NCBI GenBank assembly: GCA_017993235.1
Contig: JAGONC010000003.1
Coordinates: 110,260-174,259 of the forward strand
Reading direction: 5' to 3'
Length of the DNA stretch: 64,000 nucleotides
Source: Lentimicrobiaceae bacterium
Lineage (GTDB): Bacteria > Bacteroidota > Bacteroidia > Bacteroidales > JAGONC01
Part shown: one piece after another, positions 42,826 through 51,333 of the stretch
How the letters are laid out: every line of letters starts with the position of its first letter
How positions within the stretch are numbered: the stretch's first letter is position 1
The notes under the pieces: model-generated
The model's database searches: none
The model's input: only the letters and a program-made list of their open reading frames with translations
What the model was told of the DNA's origin: nothing
Program-made: the position numbers and the translations under genes

Positions 42826-43596
42826 ATGGCGATACAGCTTTCAGCGGTCATCATAACGCATAATGAAGAACGGAACATCGCCCGCTGCCTGGAATCCCTG
42901 TGGGGCATTGCCGACGAGATCATTGTGGTTGATTCCTTCTCAACCGATAAAACACAGCAAATCTGCCTGGAGTACAAGGTGCGGTTTTACCAGCGGGCGT
43001 TTGACGGATATTCCGCTCAGAAGAATTATGGGAATTCGTTCGCATCCTATCCCTATATTTTATCGCTCGACGCGGATGAAGTACTGACCGAATGCCTGAA
43101 AAAAGATTTGTTCAAGGTGAAAGAGGATGGGAATAAGGACGGTTACCGTTTGAGGAGAATGGCAAATTATTGCGGGACATGGATCCGGCACGGCGCCTGG
43201 TATCCGGATATCCAGCTCCGGGTTTTTAATAAGAACAAAGGCACCTGGTCAGATAGTCTGGTCCACGAAGCAGTGATCATGGCAGAAGGATCGCAGGTTG
43301 GCATGCTGAAAGGCAATCTGTTACATTATTCATATTATACCATTGATGAACACATCAGCCGGTCGAACCGTTATTCAACGCTGGCAGCAAGGGAATTGTA
43401 CCAGGATGGTGCCTCATTTACCCTTCTGAAGATGCTGCTAAAGCCCTGTTTCCGGTTTGTCAGGGATTATATTTTCCGGCTGGGATTTCTTGACGGTTTT
43501 GCCGGATTCGTGATTGCCCGGATCACAGCACATGCGGTTATGTTAAAATATGCTAAATTGCGCCTTTTTAAAAAGGGAATAATTCCCCTTACCTAA
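42826..43596 (+). CDS. Glycosyltransferase family 2 (WaaE/KdtX-like)
   Basis: Transfers a sugar to lipopolysaccharide core or a related glycan. The 256 residues show the GT2 start 'LSAVIITHNEERNIARCLES', 'ADEIIVVDSFSTDKTQQICL', the DxD-like 'LSLDADEVLTECLKKDLF' and the C-terminal 'YIFRLGFLDGFAGFVIAR'. The pattern with 'WIRHGAWYPDIQLRVFNKNK' is close to WaaE/KdtX. It sits 5 bp after the amidase and 14 bp before the lipid kinase gene. Confidence 0.92.
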   Translation: MAIQLSAVIITHNEERNIARCLESLWGIADEIIVVDSFSTDKTQQICLEYKVRFYQRAFDGYSAQKNYGNSFASYPYILSLDADEVLTECLKKDLFKVKEDGNKDGYRLRRMANYCGTWIRHGAWYPDIQLRVFNKNKGTWSDSLVHEAVIMAEGSQVGMLKGNLLHYSYYTIDEHISRSNRYSTLAARELYQDGASFTLLKMLLKPCFRFVRDYIFRLGFLDGFAGFVIARITAHAVMLKYAKLRLFKKGIIPLT

Positions 43597-43610
43597 TCCC
43601 TGATCATCCC

Positions 43611-44543
43611 ATGGAGGAATGGCTTGTCATTGCAAATCCCAATGCCGGTAGGCGAAAAGCGGAAAAAGACTGGAAACAGATCACTTATCTTCTGGTTAAA
43701 AACGACATTCCCTTTAAAAGTGTGTTTACCGAACACCGGGATCATGCGGTCAAACTGACCAGGAAATTTATTGAAGCCGGTTTTAAAAAGATCATAGTTG
43801 TGGGAGGAGATGGCACGTTTAATGAAACGGTCAACGGAATTTTTCAACAACAGCGGTTTTTACCGACGGAGATCAGCCTGGGTATGATCCCTGTGGGAAC
43901 AGGCAACGACTGGGCGCGTATGTTCCATATCCCTTTTCAGTATAAAGGTGCCATTAAAGTCATCAAGAATGAGCATATGTTCATCCAGGATGTCGGCAAG
44001 GTAACTTATGTCAATTCCGACCATTCCGTGGTGCGTTACTTTGTCAATAACACGGGGATGGGCTATGATGCCCTGGTGGCACAGAAAACCAATAAACTGA
44101 AGGAACGCGGAAAAGGGGGACCATTATCCTACATGTACAATATTTTTTCAAGCCTGTTTTCCTTTAAGAATATTCGTTACGAGATCACCATTGACAACAA
44201 AAAGATCAGAGGGGATGTATTCAGTATGAATGTTGGGATCTGCAAGTACAACGGCGGAGGGATGATGCAGTTGCCCTTTGCCGATCCGGCCGACGGATTG
44301 CTGGATGTCACCGTGATCAATAAAGTGGGCCGCTTTACGATCATCCGTAATGTAAAGAATCTCTACGATGGATCATTTGTCAAGATCCCGCAGGTCCAGA
44401 CTTTCCAGGGAAAAACGATTCATGTGGAATCAGCCCGTAAGATGTACCTGGAAGCGGATGGGGAGTCGCTGGGTCATTCGCCCTTTACCTTTGAGATCCT
44501 GCCCCTGAGCCTGAAAGTTATTGTTGGCGGATTGCCTGTATGA
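43611..44543 (+). CDS. Diacylglycerol/lipid kinase, YegS/BmrU family
   Basis: Lipid kinase using ATP to phosphorylate diacylglycerol or a similar lipid. The 310 residues have 'EEWLVIANPNAGRRKAEKDW', the nucleotide site 'KIIVVGGDGTFNETVNGIFQ', 'IPVGTGNDWARMFHI' and 'FVNNTGMGYDALVAQKTNKL'. The exact lipid is not decided by sequence. It overlaps the convergent thioesterase gene by 26 bp at the 3' ends. Confidence 0.93.
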   Translation: MEEWLVIANPNAGRRKAEKDWKQITYLLVKNDIPFKSVFTEHRDHAVKLTRKFIEAGFKKIIVVGGDGTFNETVNGIFQQQRFLPTEISLGMIPVGTGNDWARMFHIPFQYKGAIKVIKNEHMFIQDVGKVTYVNSDHSVVRYFVNNTGMGYDALVAQKTNKLKERGKGGPLSYMYNIFSSLFSFKNIRYEITIDNKKIRGDVFSMNVGICKYNGGGMMQLPFADPADGLLDVTVINKVGRFTIIRNVKNLYDGSFVKIPQVQTFQGKTIHVESARKMYLEADGESLGHSPFTFEILPLSLKVIVGGLPV

Positions 44544-44931
44544 AAACCTCCGGCAAGCGTGTCACTTTCTTTCTTTCATAATCAAAAGCGATCAGTTTTG
44601 TCATTCCATTCAGCACTTCAACGGTATCTGCGGTCCTTTTTATGGAATAGATGAGCTGAAAGGAGGAATTGGTCACCTCCCCTACAGATACATCGGCAGT
44701 TAATGTATCATGCAGAAAAATCTCCTTGCGAAAGTAAACGTGTGCCTCGGCCATGATGATGCCTGCCTGGTCACCAATGTATTTTTCGGAAAATCCCAGG
44801 GACTCCAGAAACCGGATCCGTGCATCCTGGAAAAGAAGCAGGGCCTTGTCGTTTCCGAGATGGCCCCCGTAATTGATATCCCCGATGCGGATCTCGAAGT
44901 GAGCGATGTGGCTTTTGGTGATCCACATCAT
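44518..44931 (-). CDS. Hotdog-fold acyl-CoA thioesterase
   Basis: Hydrolyses thioesters, probably of acyl-CoA. The 137 residues have the 4HBT pattern with 'FEIRIGDINYGGHLGNDKAL', where Asp-Ile-Asn-Tyr-Gly-Gly-His replaces the canonical DxDxxGHVNN block, and 'EAHVYFRKEIFLHDTLTADV'. The variant active-site pattern may mean a shifted substrate. It overlaps the upstream gene for the universal stress protein by 4 bp (ATGA), so the two are translationally coupled. Confidence 0.9.
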   Translation of the reverse strand: MMWITKSHIAHFEIRIGDINYGGHLGNDKALLLFQDARIRFLESLGFSEKYIGDQAGIIMAEAHVYFRKEIFLHDTLTADVSVGEVTNSSFQLIYSIKRTADTVEVLNGMTKLIAFDYERKKVTRLPEVFIQAIRQQ

Positions 44932-45788
44932 TGACCAAAAAAGACTTCTCCCAGCCAGACCGGATTGATACAGATCACCGGTATGGAGCCTTCGTTGAAG
45001 ATCAGTTTTTCACTCCAGCTGCTGTTATGGAAATCAGGCTGATCGATACGGCTGTCGGTCATCATCACGATGGCATCGGCTTTCTGTTCTTCTGCAAAAC
45101 GGATCAGTTGCTGCTCATACTGCGAGGTTTTTGCAGCTTCATGGATTTCATAGGGGACTTTTTCTTTTTCAAACCGTTCGACGATCTGTCCGGTGATGAT
45201 GGAAATCTGGTTCTTCTCAATGATCTCAGAGGAGCTTTGTTTGTATACCAAGATCCTGGATCCCATCAGGCGATGAAAGCCGATGGTCGGCGTGACCTGC
45301 TGCCGGGATTCAATATAGCTATTGACCGGAAAAACGATCTTCCCGTAGGATGAGTAATGGGATTCCTGCTGTATGACAACAACCGGAACAGGAGACTGGG
45401 AAACCACTTTGAATGCATAGCTTCCGAAAAGATACTGCAGCCCTTTTTTCCCATGCGTGCCGAGGATGATCAGGTTCACATTCATCTCGGATGCCACCTG
45501 GCTGATCACATCAAAAATGCTTCCCTCGCGGGCAGTATAGGTCACCTTGATGGCATGGCTTTTCTCAACCTCTTTCTTCAGGCCGGCCAGTTGTTCGATG
45601 ATCGTCTCCACCCCCTTCTTTTCCTTCTTGAGCCTGGATCTCGTCTGGGCTGTGATCACGTGCAGCAGCAGCACATTGAATTTCATCTTTTGAGCCATAT
45701 CCGCTGCGTAATCAACGGCATGCCGGCAGGTCGCCGAGAAATCTGTCGGTACCAGGATCAGATCTTGTGGTTTTGTTTTCATGGTCAT
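44928..45788 (-). CDS. Universal stress protein, tandem UspA domains
   Basis: Cytoplasmic protein with two UspA domains. The first domain starts 'LILVPTDFSATCRHAVDYAA' and ends with the ATP-type motif 'LIILGTHGKKGLQYLFGSYA' and 'PVPVVVIQQE'; the second has 'KADAIVMMTDSRID' and 'FNEGSIPVICIN', where the usual GxxG loop is degenerate. The chosen start fits a TATTTTTG box upstream; other nearby in-frame Met codons (45800, 45782) are possible. The 3' end overlaps the thioesterase start by 4 bp. Confidence 0.88.
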   Translation of the reverse strand: MTMKTKPQDLILVPTDFSATCRHAVDYAADMAQKMKFNVLLLHVITAQTRSRLKKEKKGVETIIEQLAGLKKEVEKSHAIKVTYTAREGSIFDVISQVASEMNVNLIILGTHGKKGLQYLFGSYAFKVVSQSPVPVVVIQQESHYSSYGKIVFPVNSYIESRQQVTPTIGFHRLMGSRILVYKQSSSEIIEKNQISIITGQIVERFEKEKVPYEIHEAAKTSQYEQQLIRFAEEQKADAIVMMTDSRIDQPDFHNSSWSEKLIFNEGSIPVICINPVWLGEVFFGQ

Positions 45789-45810
45789 AGGAATTATCAT
45801 TGATGGTGAA

Positions 45811-45818
45811 CAAAAATA
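45811..45818 (-). promoter_or_regulatory. Putative -7 box of the universal stress protein gene (TATTTTTG)
   Basis: Minus-strand match to TAnnTTTG, 22 bp before the chosen start at 45788. It rules out the long open frame extending to 45908. Confidence 0.45.
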
Positions 45819-45840
45819 CAGGGAAATTTTTAAAGGAAGG

Positions 45841-47304
45841 CTATTCGATGAAATTCTTTTCCGGCATTGTACCTTTACTGCGCAGCGCTGCTTTCGCCTT
45901 TTCCCCAAATTGCCTTAGTTGATCAACAATTTCGGGATATTTGGCCGCCACATTGAAACGCTCACCCGGATCCTTTTCCAGCTGGTACAGTTCATAGTCA
46001 TTCAGTTCGGGGACTCCTGGAGTTGGTGGGGAGGGTATGGCAAGCTTCCAGTTTTTATACCGTACGCTCATCAGCATGCCCTCCGGTTCAAATCCGAAAA
46101 ACAACAGGTGCACCGGTTCTATTTGTTGCCCGGTAAGCACTGGCAGCAGGTTCTTTCCATCAATGATTCTGCCGGTTGGCAAAGGGATTCCTGCCGCGGC
46201 AGCGAATGTCGGGAACAGGTCAAAGCCAGCGGTGATCATATCTACCTTTGTTTTCGGGGGAATGACCCCCGGCCATCGCAGGATGCAGGGCACACGTATT
46301 CCCCCCTCATACCTCGTCTGATCCTTGCCTCCCCGCAGCTGGTGAGCTCGGCTGGTATCCGTGCGGGCATATTTTCCATAGCATTTTTCCAGATCTTCAT
46401 TGCGGCTGATTTGCGGACCGCAGTCTGATGAAAGGACCACGAGGGTGTTTTGTTCGATGCCCAGATCACGTAAGGTTTCCAGGATGGCCCCAACAGCAAG
46501 ATCCATAAAACTGACCGCATCTCCGAAGCATCCAGCCTGACTCACGCCTTCAAAACCCGGGGGAATATACCAGGGAACCTGTGTTTCAACCGGGGCATAG
46601 AAAAGGTAGAACGGTTTGCCTTTACCTGCCGCATCCCGGATGAACCGGCATGCTTCCTGCCTGAACAGGGCCGGTAACGCAGCCAGATCCTGGCTGCTGC
46701 AGTTTTGGATGACCAGCGTATCCCTTATGAGGGGAATAAGCGGATAATTTTTCAATCCCGCACCCCCGGGCCGTTCCGGTCCTAGATCCTTCGCATAGGG
46801 TATCCCCAGGAAATGTTCAAATCCATGATTGATGGGGAGATACCGGGTTAGTTGTCCCAGTTGCCAGTTACCGATGATGGCCGTGGCATATCCCCTGGAT
46901 TTCAATAATCTGGCGATGGTAACTTCGGTGGAAGGCTCGAGCCCTGTCTTTGATTCCGGTGTCAGGTCAGGAAGTCCTGCTCCTTTATTCATCCTTGGGG
47001 CATACTGTCCGGTCAGGATCGCTGCCCTGCTGGCTGTACCTGATCCATGGGGGGAGTAAAAACCCGTAAGGCGCACTCCTTCGGCAGCAAGCCGGTCAAG
47101 ATTGGGGGTTGCGATGGTGGTAGCACCATAACAACCAAGGTCATCATATCCAATGCCGGCAGCAAGTATATGAATGATGTTGGGCTGCTGGTTGACTTCA
47201 GTGGCCTGGGCAGGGGCTTCAGCAGTGACCATGCACAACAGCGACAACATGAACAGCTCGATGCTGATCCGCTTGAAAATGTTGATGTTCAAAATTATGT
47301 TCAT
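45841..47304 (-). CDS. Sulfatase-fold protein lacking the catalytic and metal residues
   Basis: Full-length arylsulfatase-fold protein (487 residues, signal peptide 'ELFMLSLLCMVTAEAPAQA'). Most of the fold's landmarks are retained (TPNLDRLAAEGVRLT, NHGFEHFLGIPYAKDLG, YEGGIRVPCILRWPG, IIDGKNLLPVLTG) but the active site is altered. The family's LADDLGYGD metal motif reads LAAGIGYDD, the formylglycine site CxPSR reads GTASR (Cys to Gly, Pro to Ala), GKWHLG reads GNWQLG, the His of PHVP reads TQVP, and SDNGP reads SDCGP. The Lys in RGGK remains. The frame is unbroken. So this is probably not a sulfatase but a binding or scaffold protein. It is divergent from a TonB receptor, 40 bp away. Confidence 0.9.
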   Translation of the reverse strand: MNIILNINIFKRISIELFMLSLLCMVTAEAPAQATEVNQQPNIIHILAAGIGYDDLGCYGATTIATPNLDRLAAEGVRLTGFYSPHGSGTASRAAILTGQYAPRMNKGAGLPDLTPESKTGLEPSTEVTIARLLKSRGYATAIIGNWQLGQLTRYLPINHGFEHFLGIPYAKDLGPERPGGAGLKNYPLIPLIRDTLVIQNCSSQDLAALPALFRQEACRFIRDAAGKGKPFYLFYAPVETQVPWYIPPGFEGVSQAGCFGDAVSFMDLAVGAILETLRDLGIEQNTLVVLSSDCGPQISRNEDLEKCYGKYARTDTSRAHQLRGGKDQTRYEGGIRVPCILRWPGVIPPKTKVDMITAGFDLFPTFAAAAGIPLPTGRIIDGKNLLPVLTGQQIEPVHLLFFGFEPEGMLMSVRYKNWKLAIPSPPTPGVPELNDYELYQLEKDPGERFNVAAKYPEIVDQLRQFGEKAKAALRSKGTMPEKNFIE

Positions 47305-47324
47305 GAAATGAATTTAATAGGAGG

Positions 47325-47332
47325 CAAAGATA
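47325..47332 (-). promoter_or_regulatory. Putative -7 box of the sulfatase-like gene (TATCTTTG)
   Basis: Minus-strand match to TAnnTTTG, 20 bp before the start at 47304. It lies in the 40-bp space between the divergent genes, which must hold both promoters or extend into the receptor gene. Confidence 0.45.
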
Positions 47333-47344
47333 CATACTGGGTGA

Positions 47345-49744
47345 ATGATTTTCCATACCTTTAAAAACTCAATTCATAACAGGGTGTTGCTCATTATAAG
47401 GACATCGGTGTTGATCATCCTTCTTGGATTGTCAGGCGGATCAGTGCTCTGGTCGCAGATGGAGTGCGGGCAGATTTTATTGGAAGAAGGTCAGAAATGC
47501 TATGAAAATGGACGTTTTGAGGAGCTGGTCAGCCTGATCGGACCCTGCCTGGAAGGAGGTTTTTCACGGGAGGAATTGGTACAGGCTTACCGGTTACTGG
47601 CTTTGTCGCACATGGCCAATGATGACATTGACGGAGCTAGGGAAATGATCGAAAAGATCCTCGCTCTGGATCCGCTGTATACTCCTAATCTTTTATTTGA
47701 CCCGACAAGGTATGTCCAGATCGTGGAGTCGATGCGCAGACCGGTCACCAGCCTGGTGACCGCCTCCAGGCAGCTGGAAACCGTGAAGGAATCGCCTGTG
47801 CCGGTGACGGTCATCACCGAACAGATGATCGTGTCCAGTGGTGCAAGGAACCTGAAGGAGTTGCTGGCGCTTTTTGTGCCGGGCATGACCGTTGTGGAAG
47901 ACCATAATGAGCTGAATATTGCAATGCGTGGTATTTATGGTTCGTCACAGCAAAAGATCCTGGTGATGCTCGACGGCCACCGGCTCAACTCGCGTGCGTA
48001 TTCGGAGGCCAATCCTGATTTCAGCATTTCACTGGAGAAAATAAAGCAGATTGAGGTTCTCCGTGGCCCTGCTTCTTCCCTTTACGGGAATGTGGCGCTC
48101 ACATCAGTGATCAACATCATTACCAAAAGAGGCCAGGATGTGAGTGGATGCTCGCTAGTTGCCGGCCTGGGCAATTACGGGCAGGTAAAAGCTTCATTGC
48201 TTTACGGTAAGCAGTTTGACCGTCAGAACGACCTGGTGATCTGGGGTAATTATTACCGGTCGGAGGGAGAGGAGGTATTTATTCCTGCCGAAGAAGATCA
48301 CTCTCCCCATCCGGTTGACGGAACTGCCCATGTGAGTGCTTTCAAGGATAAACCCGCTTATGATGCAGGTTTCTCCTTTCATTCGAACTACCTGTCTCTT
48401 CTTGGAAATGTGAGGTACGCCAAGCTGGTGGAGCCCTTCTCGGGCGGCGGACCCACGGGGGAAACCTACGATTATGACGAATACCGTACACTTAACGGAG
48501 CCGGTCCCGGGTTGGGTTCCGGATCAGCCCACAGTGAGGTAAGGTACGACAGGAGCCTGAAAGGCGGCTGGGAGATCATGGGCAATGTCAACTTTGACCT
48601 GAACAACATCAGTGTCGTCATCGTGAGTGATCCTTCGCTCGGCAGGGCAGGCAGGGTGAGCTGGAATGAGTACAGTTACGGGGGTACCTTGCAGGTGAGG
48701 AAGGATTATGCCGTGAAGTCTGTCGGTAAAGGAAATATTCTTGCTGGTTTTCAGCTCGACGGGATGGATCTTTATGATAGTAATTACCTTATCGGGGATG
48801 ACGGAGAAGTGGATACCGTGGTTGACTCCAACGCCGATCCCGTTCTGGAGAGGGGTGCCGAGACAATCTATTCCGGTTTTATCCAGGTGAAACAGTGGTT
48901 GGGCAAGAGGTTCATCCTGAATATGGGCGGCCGGTATGATTACAAGCAGCGGCACAAAGGCAGAGAGGTGACCAATTTCAGCCCCCGTCTTTCCGTCATT
49001 TATTTACCTGCGGAAACTTTTGCCCTGAAGGCATCGTTTGCCCAGTCGTTTGTCGACGCCCCTTACTGGTACCGTTACAATTCCCTGCCGAGTTACAAAG
49101 GATCCGAAAATTTGCTACCGGAGCATTTGACGTCGCTGCAGCTGACGGCAGATGTAAGTGCCATGGAAAGCAGGCTGGAATTCGGGTTAAATTACTTTTA
49201 CAATTACCTGAAGGATTTCATATACAGGGATCCGGAAGCCACGGGTGAAGAACCGCGATACCGAAATGCAGGAAGGCTGGAATCCCTGGGACTGGAAGGC
49301 ACATTGATGTATAGTCTTGATCCGGTAAGGATCAACGCGAATGTGACCTGGCAGTATGCCCTGGATGCGGAGGATTATGGCGTCACGGGGAGCAGGATCC
49401 AAAATGTTCCGGGGTGGCAGGGCAATCTTCTCTTTGATTTTAATCCTGTGTATAAGCACTTTAAGAACCTTTGGTTCAATATTACCCTGCGGTATATCGG
49501 ATCGCAGTTTTCCCCTGTTATGAATACTTACCTGAATGGCCAGCCCTTCAGTGATCCCGGTTTTGGGGTAGATCAGGTCTTTCTGGTCAACGCCGGCATC
49601 CGGATTGAAAAATTATGGGGCTTTTCACTGGATGCACGTGTTTACAATCTTTTCGGCACTTCCTACACCCAGGGAGGCAGTACGGTGTTTCCCTATCCAC
49701 AGGAGGGGAGGTGGTGGAAAGTGGAGGTGGGGTACAGGTTCTAA
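47345..49744 (+). CDS. TonB-dependent outer membrane receptor with N-terminal TPR-like extension
   Basis: Outer-membrane transporter of 799 residues. After a signal segment ('TSVLIILLGLSGGSVLWSQ') there is a helical extension of about 90 residues ('ILLEEGQKCYENGRFEELVS', 'YRLLALSHMANDDIDGAREM') that looks like TPR, in place of the usual carboxypeptidase-like beta domain. The plug follows ('PVPVTVITEQMIVSSGARNL', 'IEVLRGPASSLYGNVALTSV'), then the 22-strand barrel ending 'EGRWWKVEVGYRF' with terminal Phe. The ligand is unknown. It is divergent from the sulfatase-like gene, 40 bp away. Confidence 0.92.
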   Translation: MIFHTFKNSIHNRVLLIIRTSVLIILLGLSGGSVLWSQMECGQILLEEGQKCYENGRFEELVSLIGPCLEGGFSREELVQAYRLLALSHMANDDIDGAREMIEKILALDPLYTPNLLFDPTRYVQIVESMRRPVTSLVTASRQLETVKESPVPVTVITEQMIVSSGARNLKELLALFVPGMTVVEDHNELNIAMRGIYGSSQQKILVMLDGHRLNSRAYSEANPDFSISLEKIKQIEVLRGPASSLYGNVALTSVINIITKRGQDVSGCSLVAGLGNYGQVKASLLYGKQFDRQNDLVIWGNYYRSEGEEVFIPAEEDHSPHPVDGTAHVSAFKDKPAYDAGFSFHSNYLSLLGNVRYAKLVEPFSGGGPTGETYDYDEYRTLNGAGPGLGSGSAHSEVRYDRSLKGGWEIMGNVNFDLNNISVVIVSDPSLGRAGRVSWNEYSYGGTLQVRKDYAVKSVGKGNILAGFQLDGMDLYDSNYLIGDDGEVDTVVDSNADPVLERGAETIYSGFIQVKQWLGKRFILNMGGRYDYKQRHKGREVTNFSPRLSVIYLPAETFALKASFAQSFVDAPYWYRYNSLPSYKGSENLLPEHLTSLQLTADVSAMESRLEFGLNYFYNYLKDFIYRDPEATGEEPRYRNAGRLESLGLEGTLMYSLDPVRINANVTWQYALDAEDYGVTGSRIQNVPGWQGNLLFDFNPVYKHFKNLWFNITLRYIGSQFSPVMNTYLNGQPFSDPGFGVDQVFLVNAGIRIEKLWGFSLDARVYNLFGTSYTQGGSTVFPYPQEGRWWKVEVGYRF

Positions 49745-49761
49745 GGGTGACAATTCCCGGT

Positions 49762-50877
49762 TCAAATCTTCAGGACAGCCTCTCTTATCCAGCGTTCCAG
49801 CAGCGGATCGGTGACCTCATATTTTCTGTTCAGTCCTTTGAAGAGAAGCCCTTTACCGGTTAACGACTTCAGGGCACGGAAAACATTGATATTCTGTGAT
49901 TTCAGAGAAGTATACACTTCATTCGGGGTTTGGATGACGGCCAACAGGACAAGCATGTTTTCTTTCCGTGCGCAGATCTCTTCCCAAACCTTTTCCAGGT
50001 AATTCTTTTCGATTGTCAGCACTTCCCTGGTCAGCTCATCCAGACCAGGCAGTTTTTGTTCAAGTGTTTGATGCAAAAGGATCTGTTGTAAAAAAAGTCG
50101 GGTATAATACGGGTGCCCTTTTGTGATATCCAGCAGGCGATCAACGTATGCTTTATCGGCTGAAACACCTGCCCTTTTCAGTTGTTTCCGGAGGTATCCT
50201 TTAAATTCATTACAGTCAATGAATCCTAAGGTAATGATACGCGCAAACCGGTAAAAGGGGGCACTTTTGGATGTGAATAAAGAGTGCATGACCGATTCAT
50301 AGCTACCGCAAAAAATGTAGGTGGCATTTTTTTGAAGCTGTATTTTTGATCTGAATAATTTGACAATGGCATCCCCGTCAAGTCGGTTGATATCTCCAAA
50401 CTCATCCAGTCCGACAACCATTTTTCTGTTGTTCTTTTGGCTGAAACCATCTATAAAATCAACACTTTCGGAAATCAAATTCCAGGGATCGGGTTTTTGA
50501 CTGGCAAAACCAATCAGGTATTCGAAATTCTCAATGACCGCTTTCAGATGGATATTCTTGAGCATGGCCACTGCATTGTTTCTCAGGTTATGAAAGATCC
50601 CTTCCAGGCGTTTATTTTTCAGTACAGCGTGTGTTATTTGATAGGCCAGGATTTCAAGCGTTGGAGCCGAAAATAAATCGACATAGGATATATAGTACCC
50701 GTTTCTCTTGAAATGCTCAATAACCTTCAACAGCAGGGATGTCTTTCCAAACCTTCTCGGAGCAATTAAAACCACAGATTGCCCCTGCTCTGTCAGCTGT
50801 ATGATCTGCTGCAGCTCGCTCTGCCTTCCGACGAAATGTTCACCTGTAGCAGGCTTACCTGCTATGATCTGTTGCAT
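49762..50877 (-). CDS. AAA+ ATPase of the archaeal-type ATPase family
   Basis: STAND/AAA-type ATPase of the family first named from archaea, found in many Bacteroidota. The 371 residues hold Walker A 'LIAPRRFGKTSLLLKVIEHF', Walker B 'MVVGLDEFGDINRLDG', sensor 'ATYIFCGSYESVMHSLFTSK', and a C-terminal winged-helix-like part ('YTSLKSQNINVFRALKSLTG', 'EVTDPLLERWIREAVL'). The role is unknown; such proteins often accompany toxin-like or accessory loci. It has its own promoter box and two AT-rich direct repeats upstream. It stands alone. Confidence 0.88.
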   Translation of the reverse strand: MQQIIAGKPATGEHFVGRQSELQQIIQLTEQGQSVVLIAPRRFGKTSLLLKVIEHFKRNGYYISYVDLFSAPTLEILAYQITHAVLKNKRLEGIFHNLRNNAVAMLKNIHLKAVIENFEYLIGFASQKPDPWNLISESVDFIDGFSQKNNRKMVVGLDEFGDINRLDGDAIVKLFRSKIQLQKNATYIFCGSYESVMHSLFTSKSAPFYRFARIITLGFIDCNEFKGYLRKQLKRAGVSADKAYVDRLLDITKGHPYYTRLFLQQILLHQTLEQKLPGLDELTREVLTIEKNYLEKVWEEICARKENMLVLLAVIQTPNEVYTSLKSQNINVFRALKSLTGKGLLFKGLNRKYEVTDPLLERWIREAVLKI

Positions 50878-50897
50878 GGATATATAATATTTTATTG

Positions 50898-50905
50898 CAA
50901 AGATA
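50898..50905 (-). promoter_or_regulatory. Putative -7 box of the AAA ATPase gene (TATCTTTG)
   Basis: Minus-strand match to TAnnTTTG, 20 bp before the start at 50877. The first of two AT-rich direct repeats begins next to it. Confidence 0.45.
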
Positions 50906-51033
50906 ATACAAAAAATGTAGTATACAGAAAATGTATTTAAAATTAATTAATCAATATTTTTTATAAAATATTGATTCTAAAAATAATAATAACATACAAA
51001 AAATGTACTATACATAAATTGTATTTAAATTTA
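50906..51033. promoter_or_regulatory. AT-rich direct repeats and palindrome upstream of the AAA ATPase gene
   Basis: Two copies of a roughly 40-bp sequence, 'atacaaaaaatgtagtatac' at 50906-50945 and 'atacaaaaaatgtactatac' at 50994-51033, differ at about five bases and lie 88 bp apart. Between them is a hairpin with perfect 11-bp arms ATCAATATTTT and AAAATATTGAT (50950-50975). This looks like operator sites, perhaps for the ATPase or a partner regulator. The rest of the gap up to 51188 shows no gene. Confidence 0.55.
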
Positions 51034-51188
51034 CATTATAATACCCCGTCAGGTACGGCAACCTGATCACCACCCGGGGCCGCATACAAATATTTAACGA
51101 AGCAATTTACGAATGAACGCCGGTTTTTCCATCCTCACCGCCGGTATCAAATTTTTCGGCTTATAGCCATTGAAAATAAAAAACTTCA

Positions 51189-51196
51189 TACCTTTG
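51189..51196 (+). promoter_or_regulatory. Possible -7 box upstream of the PpiD-like gene (TACCTTTG)
   Basis: Matches TAnnTTTG on the plus strand, 137 bp before the ATG at 51334. If used, it gives a long leader that includes the simple repeat at 51210-51257. Confidence 0.35.
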
Positions 51197-51209
51197 CAGT
51201 CCTTTTTTT

Positions 51210-51257
51210 AGTTACAAGTTACAAGTTATAAGTTATAAGTTGCAAGCTACAAGCTTG
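51210..51257. repeat. Simple tandem repeat (AAGTTACA/AAGTTATA)
   Basis: Seven to eight degenerate units of about 7 bp such as 'agttacaagttacaagttat' in the leader before the PpiD-like gene. It has no spacer-repeat structure, so it is not a CRISPR. Confidence 0.6.
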
Positions 51258-51333
51258 TTTTTAGAAACCAGTAACCTGAAACCTGCAACATGTAGCCTGA
51301 ATCATTTTGATACTAAGCATAAAATCGTAACCT

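Noticed and set aside
51210..51257. Repeat array that might be taken for a CRISPR
   Set aside because: Units are only about 7-8 bp, without unique spacers, and no cas genes are near.
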